Assembly (NCBI GenBank): GCA_964396555.1
Contig: CAYNFX010000088.1
Location: 1-7,652, forward strand
From: Geofilum sp964396555
GTDB taxonomy: Bacteria > Bacteroidota > Bacteroidia > Bacteroidales > Marinilabiliaceae
Length of the DNA: 7,652 nt
Direction of reading: 5' to 3'
In this document: one piece after another, positions 6,413 through 7,652 of the stretch
How the letters are laid out: every line of letters begins with the position of its first letter
How positions within the stretch are numbered: position 1 is the first letter of the stretch
Position numbers and translations under genes: made by a program
The notes under the pieces: generated by a model
The model's input: only the letters and a program-made list of their open reading frames with translations
What the model was told of the DNA's origin: nothing
The model's database searches: none

Positions 6413-7652
6413 TCTTTTTATCAGCAAGAAGCGATAGATAATGTTTTTCGTAGCGTTGGGCAATCATGTCGGGCGTAAAGTTGCTCATCACTTTCTCCCT
6501 TGTCCTGCGGCGATAGTCTTCAGTATCCGGATTAAACAGAATGTGCTCCATACCTTCAGCAAGTCCTTCCGCACTGCCAGGGCTGGCCAGATAGCCACAA
6601 ATACCATGTGCAACCATCTCCGGCACTCCTCCTATTCTGAAGGCAGCCACCGGTGTTCCACAAGCCAGAGCCTCCATAACAGTATTCGGAAGATTGTCCT
6701 CAAGTGAAGGAAGAACAAACAGGTCAGCTGCATTGTACAAATCAGCAAGCACCTTGGGATCGTTCACATAGTGCATCAAGTGTGATGCAAATGGCAATTC
6801 CTCCTCAATATTTGCAGGAATCTTTCCAAAGATTACAAGTCTGATATTTGAGGCATGCCTTCCCTTTGCCATCTTCCTCAAAGCATGCAGCAACAAGGGC
6901 ATACCCTTACGTGGATCAGCTACATTTGCAGCACCAAAGAGAATTATCTTCTTGTCATCGGGAATATTCAGCCTGTCTCTGGCTTCTTTCCTTGGACAGG
7001 GACTGTATAGTTCGGTATCAATTGGATTCGGGATAGAACTAACCGGATGCCTCTTGAGCAAGGACGACTCCATTGCCAGCGAACCAAGCCAGTTACTGCA
7101 TGTCACTATTGAAAGAGGTGCATGCTTGTATATCTTTTTCTTCTTCTTATGCTGTGTGAAGGAGATATCTTTTTTGGCAGGATCGATAATCTTGGGACAG
7201 TTGCCACACTTACATGTAAATCTCTCGCAATCTCCTGCATAGTGACAACCTCCTGTAAAACTCCACATATCGTGCAGGGTCCATACTACAGGCTTTCCTA
7301 AGCTGAAAATTTTGGCCAGTCCTTTGACAGACATAAATCCCTGGTTAAACCAGTGTAGGTGGATAATATCGGCTTCCCTTACCAGGGGATGACGGCTCAG
7401 ATCAAAACCAGCAAGCGCAGGAGAAAAGGCAAAACGTTCAAGACGGTTTCTTTCATGTGGATAAAAAGCTGCAAGATCCCTGAGAAAATTAGCTGTCAAC
7501 TGAAGTTTTTTCACAGGACTATCGGCAATGGAAACTACCCATTCAGCCTTGGTAAGCTTCTCCCCAACCAGCAGTTTAGCATCGATTGCAATGCCACGCT
7601 GGGCCTGCACTATCCTTGATGCAGCCAGGGAGGCCCCTCCCCTTGCATCACT
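6399..7652 (-). CDS. Family 4 glycosyltransferase, WcaC-like, 5' end cut by window
   Basis: A GT-B fold retaining glycosyltransferase resembling the WcaC group of colanic-acid-type polysaccharide enzymes. The reading frame stays open to the last base, and the codons at 7652-7611 encode SDARGGASLAASRI. This is the usual N-terminal strand/loop of the group, normally preceded by about eight to ten residues, so the true start lies outside; a GTG at 7610 is an internal valine. Some 417 residues are visible. In visible numbering, HLHWFN (98-103) and VVWTLHDMW (122-130) end the acceptor domain and lead into a cysteine cluster (C136, C142, C147, C149, C152). The donor domain has FGAANVADPRKG (239-250) and LPSLEDNLPNTVMEALACG (314-332). 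In the GT4 E-x7-E motif the first acidic position is Asp319, with Glu327 second. The gene overlaps the next glycosyltransferase by 14 bases. It probably belongs to a polysaccharide operon continuing rightwards. Confidence 0.93.
   Translation of the reverse strand, partial: SDARGGASLAASRIVQAQRGIAIDAKLLVGEKLTKAEWVVSIADSPVKKLQLTANFLRDLAAFYPHERNRLERFAFSPALAGFDLSRHPLVREADIIHLHWFNQGFMSVKGLAKIFSLGKPVVWTLHDMWSFTGGCHYAGDCERFTCKCGNCPKIIDPAKKDISFTQHKKKKKIYKHAPLSIVTCSNWLGSLAMESSLLKRHPVSSIPNPIDTELYSPCPRKEARDRLNIPDDKKIILFGAANVADPRKGMPLLLHALRKMAKGRHASNIRLVIFGKIPANIEEELPFASHLMHYVNDPKVLADLYNAADLFVLPSLEDNLPNTVMEALACGTPVAAFRIGGVPEMVAHGICGYLASPGSAEGLAEGMEHILFNPDTEDYRRRTREKVMSNFTPDMIAQRYEKHYLSLLADKKNENA

Noticed and set aside
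7130..7147. Run of five lysines in the GT4 protein (AAG-rich repeat), as a possible slippage site
   Set aside because: The codons are mixed AAG/AAA, not a pure A-run, and a basic KK-I segment is normal at this place in the family. The frame is intact on both sides.
6441..7619. Several rightward open frames opposite the GT4 gene (about 60-96 codons)
   Set aside because: They are antisense to a well-supported glycosyltransferase, show no family motifs, and are explained by its codon composition.

Overview
The window looks like chromosomal DNA from a member of the Bacteroidota, probably of the order Bacteroidales. Three things point there. The best promoter matches have the Bacteroidota form (TTTG, about 20 bases, TAnnTTTG) rather than the sigma-70 form. 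Shine-Dalgarno sequences are weak or absent before the starts. The gene content fits as well: a PfkB kinase opening with KVLGMGNALVDI, a YceI protein with a Bacteroidota-style signal peptide, and a long YfhO protein. The order is inferred from protein style and is not proven.

Layout from left to right. A PfkB-family (adenosine-kinase-like) gene reads right (74-1057). It meets a left-reading family 2 glycosyltransferase (1138-2025) at a shared, apparently bidirectional terminator. A secreted YceI-family protein (2210-2785, minus) has its own strong terminator. It is divergent from a large multi-spanning YfhO-family membrane protein (2950-5517, plus), which has a well-placed Bacteroidota promoter. 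YfhO then converges on a left-reading pair of glycosyltransferases: a WcaC-like GT4 (6399 to beyond the right edge, cut by the window) and a WcaE-like GT2 (5654-6412). The GT4 stop and GT2 start overlap, so the two are almost certainly one transcript.

How the genes may work together. The GT4/GT2 pair most likely adds successive sugars to a surface or exported polysaccharide whose locus continues past position 7652. YfhO proteins are GT-C-like membrane enzymes linked to glycosylation of cell-envelope polymers, so YfhO may act in the same envelope-glycan theme. That link is inference: its orientation and promoter make it a separate unit. The first GT2 (1138-2025) is also a separate unit. The PfkB kinase and YceI protein look like housekeeping or envelope genes with no evident link to the glycan genes.

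No gap between genes exceeds 300 bases. The gaps are 1-73, 1058-1137 (80), 2026-2209 (184), 2786-2949 (164) and 5518-5653 (136). I saw no tRNA, rRNA, CRISPR array, insertion sequence, integrase or toxin-antitoxin pair, and no broken gene. The window reads as an ordinary chromosomal region at the edge of a polysaccharide locus, and I do not see a convincing undescribed system in it.
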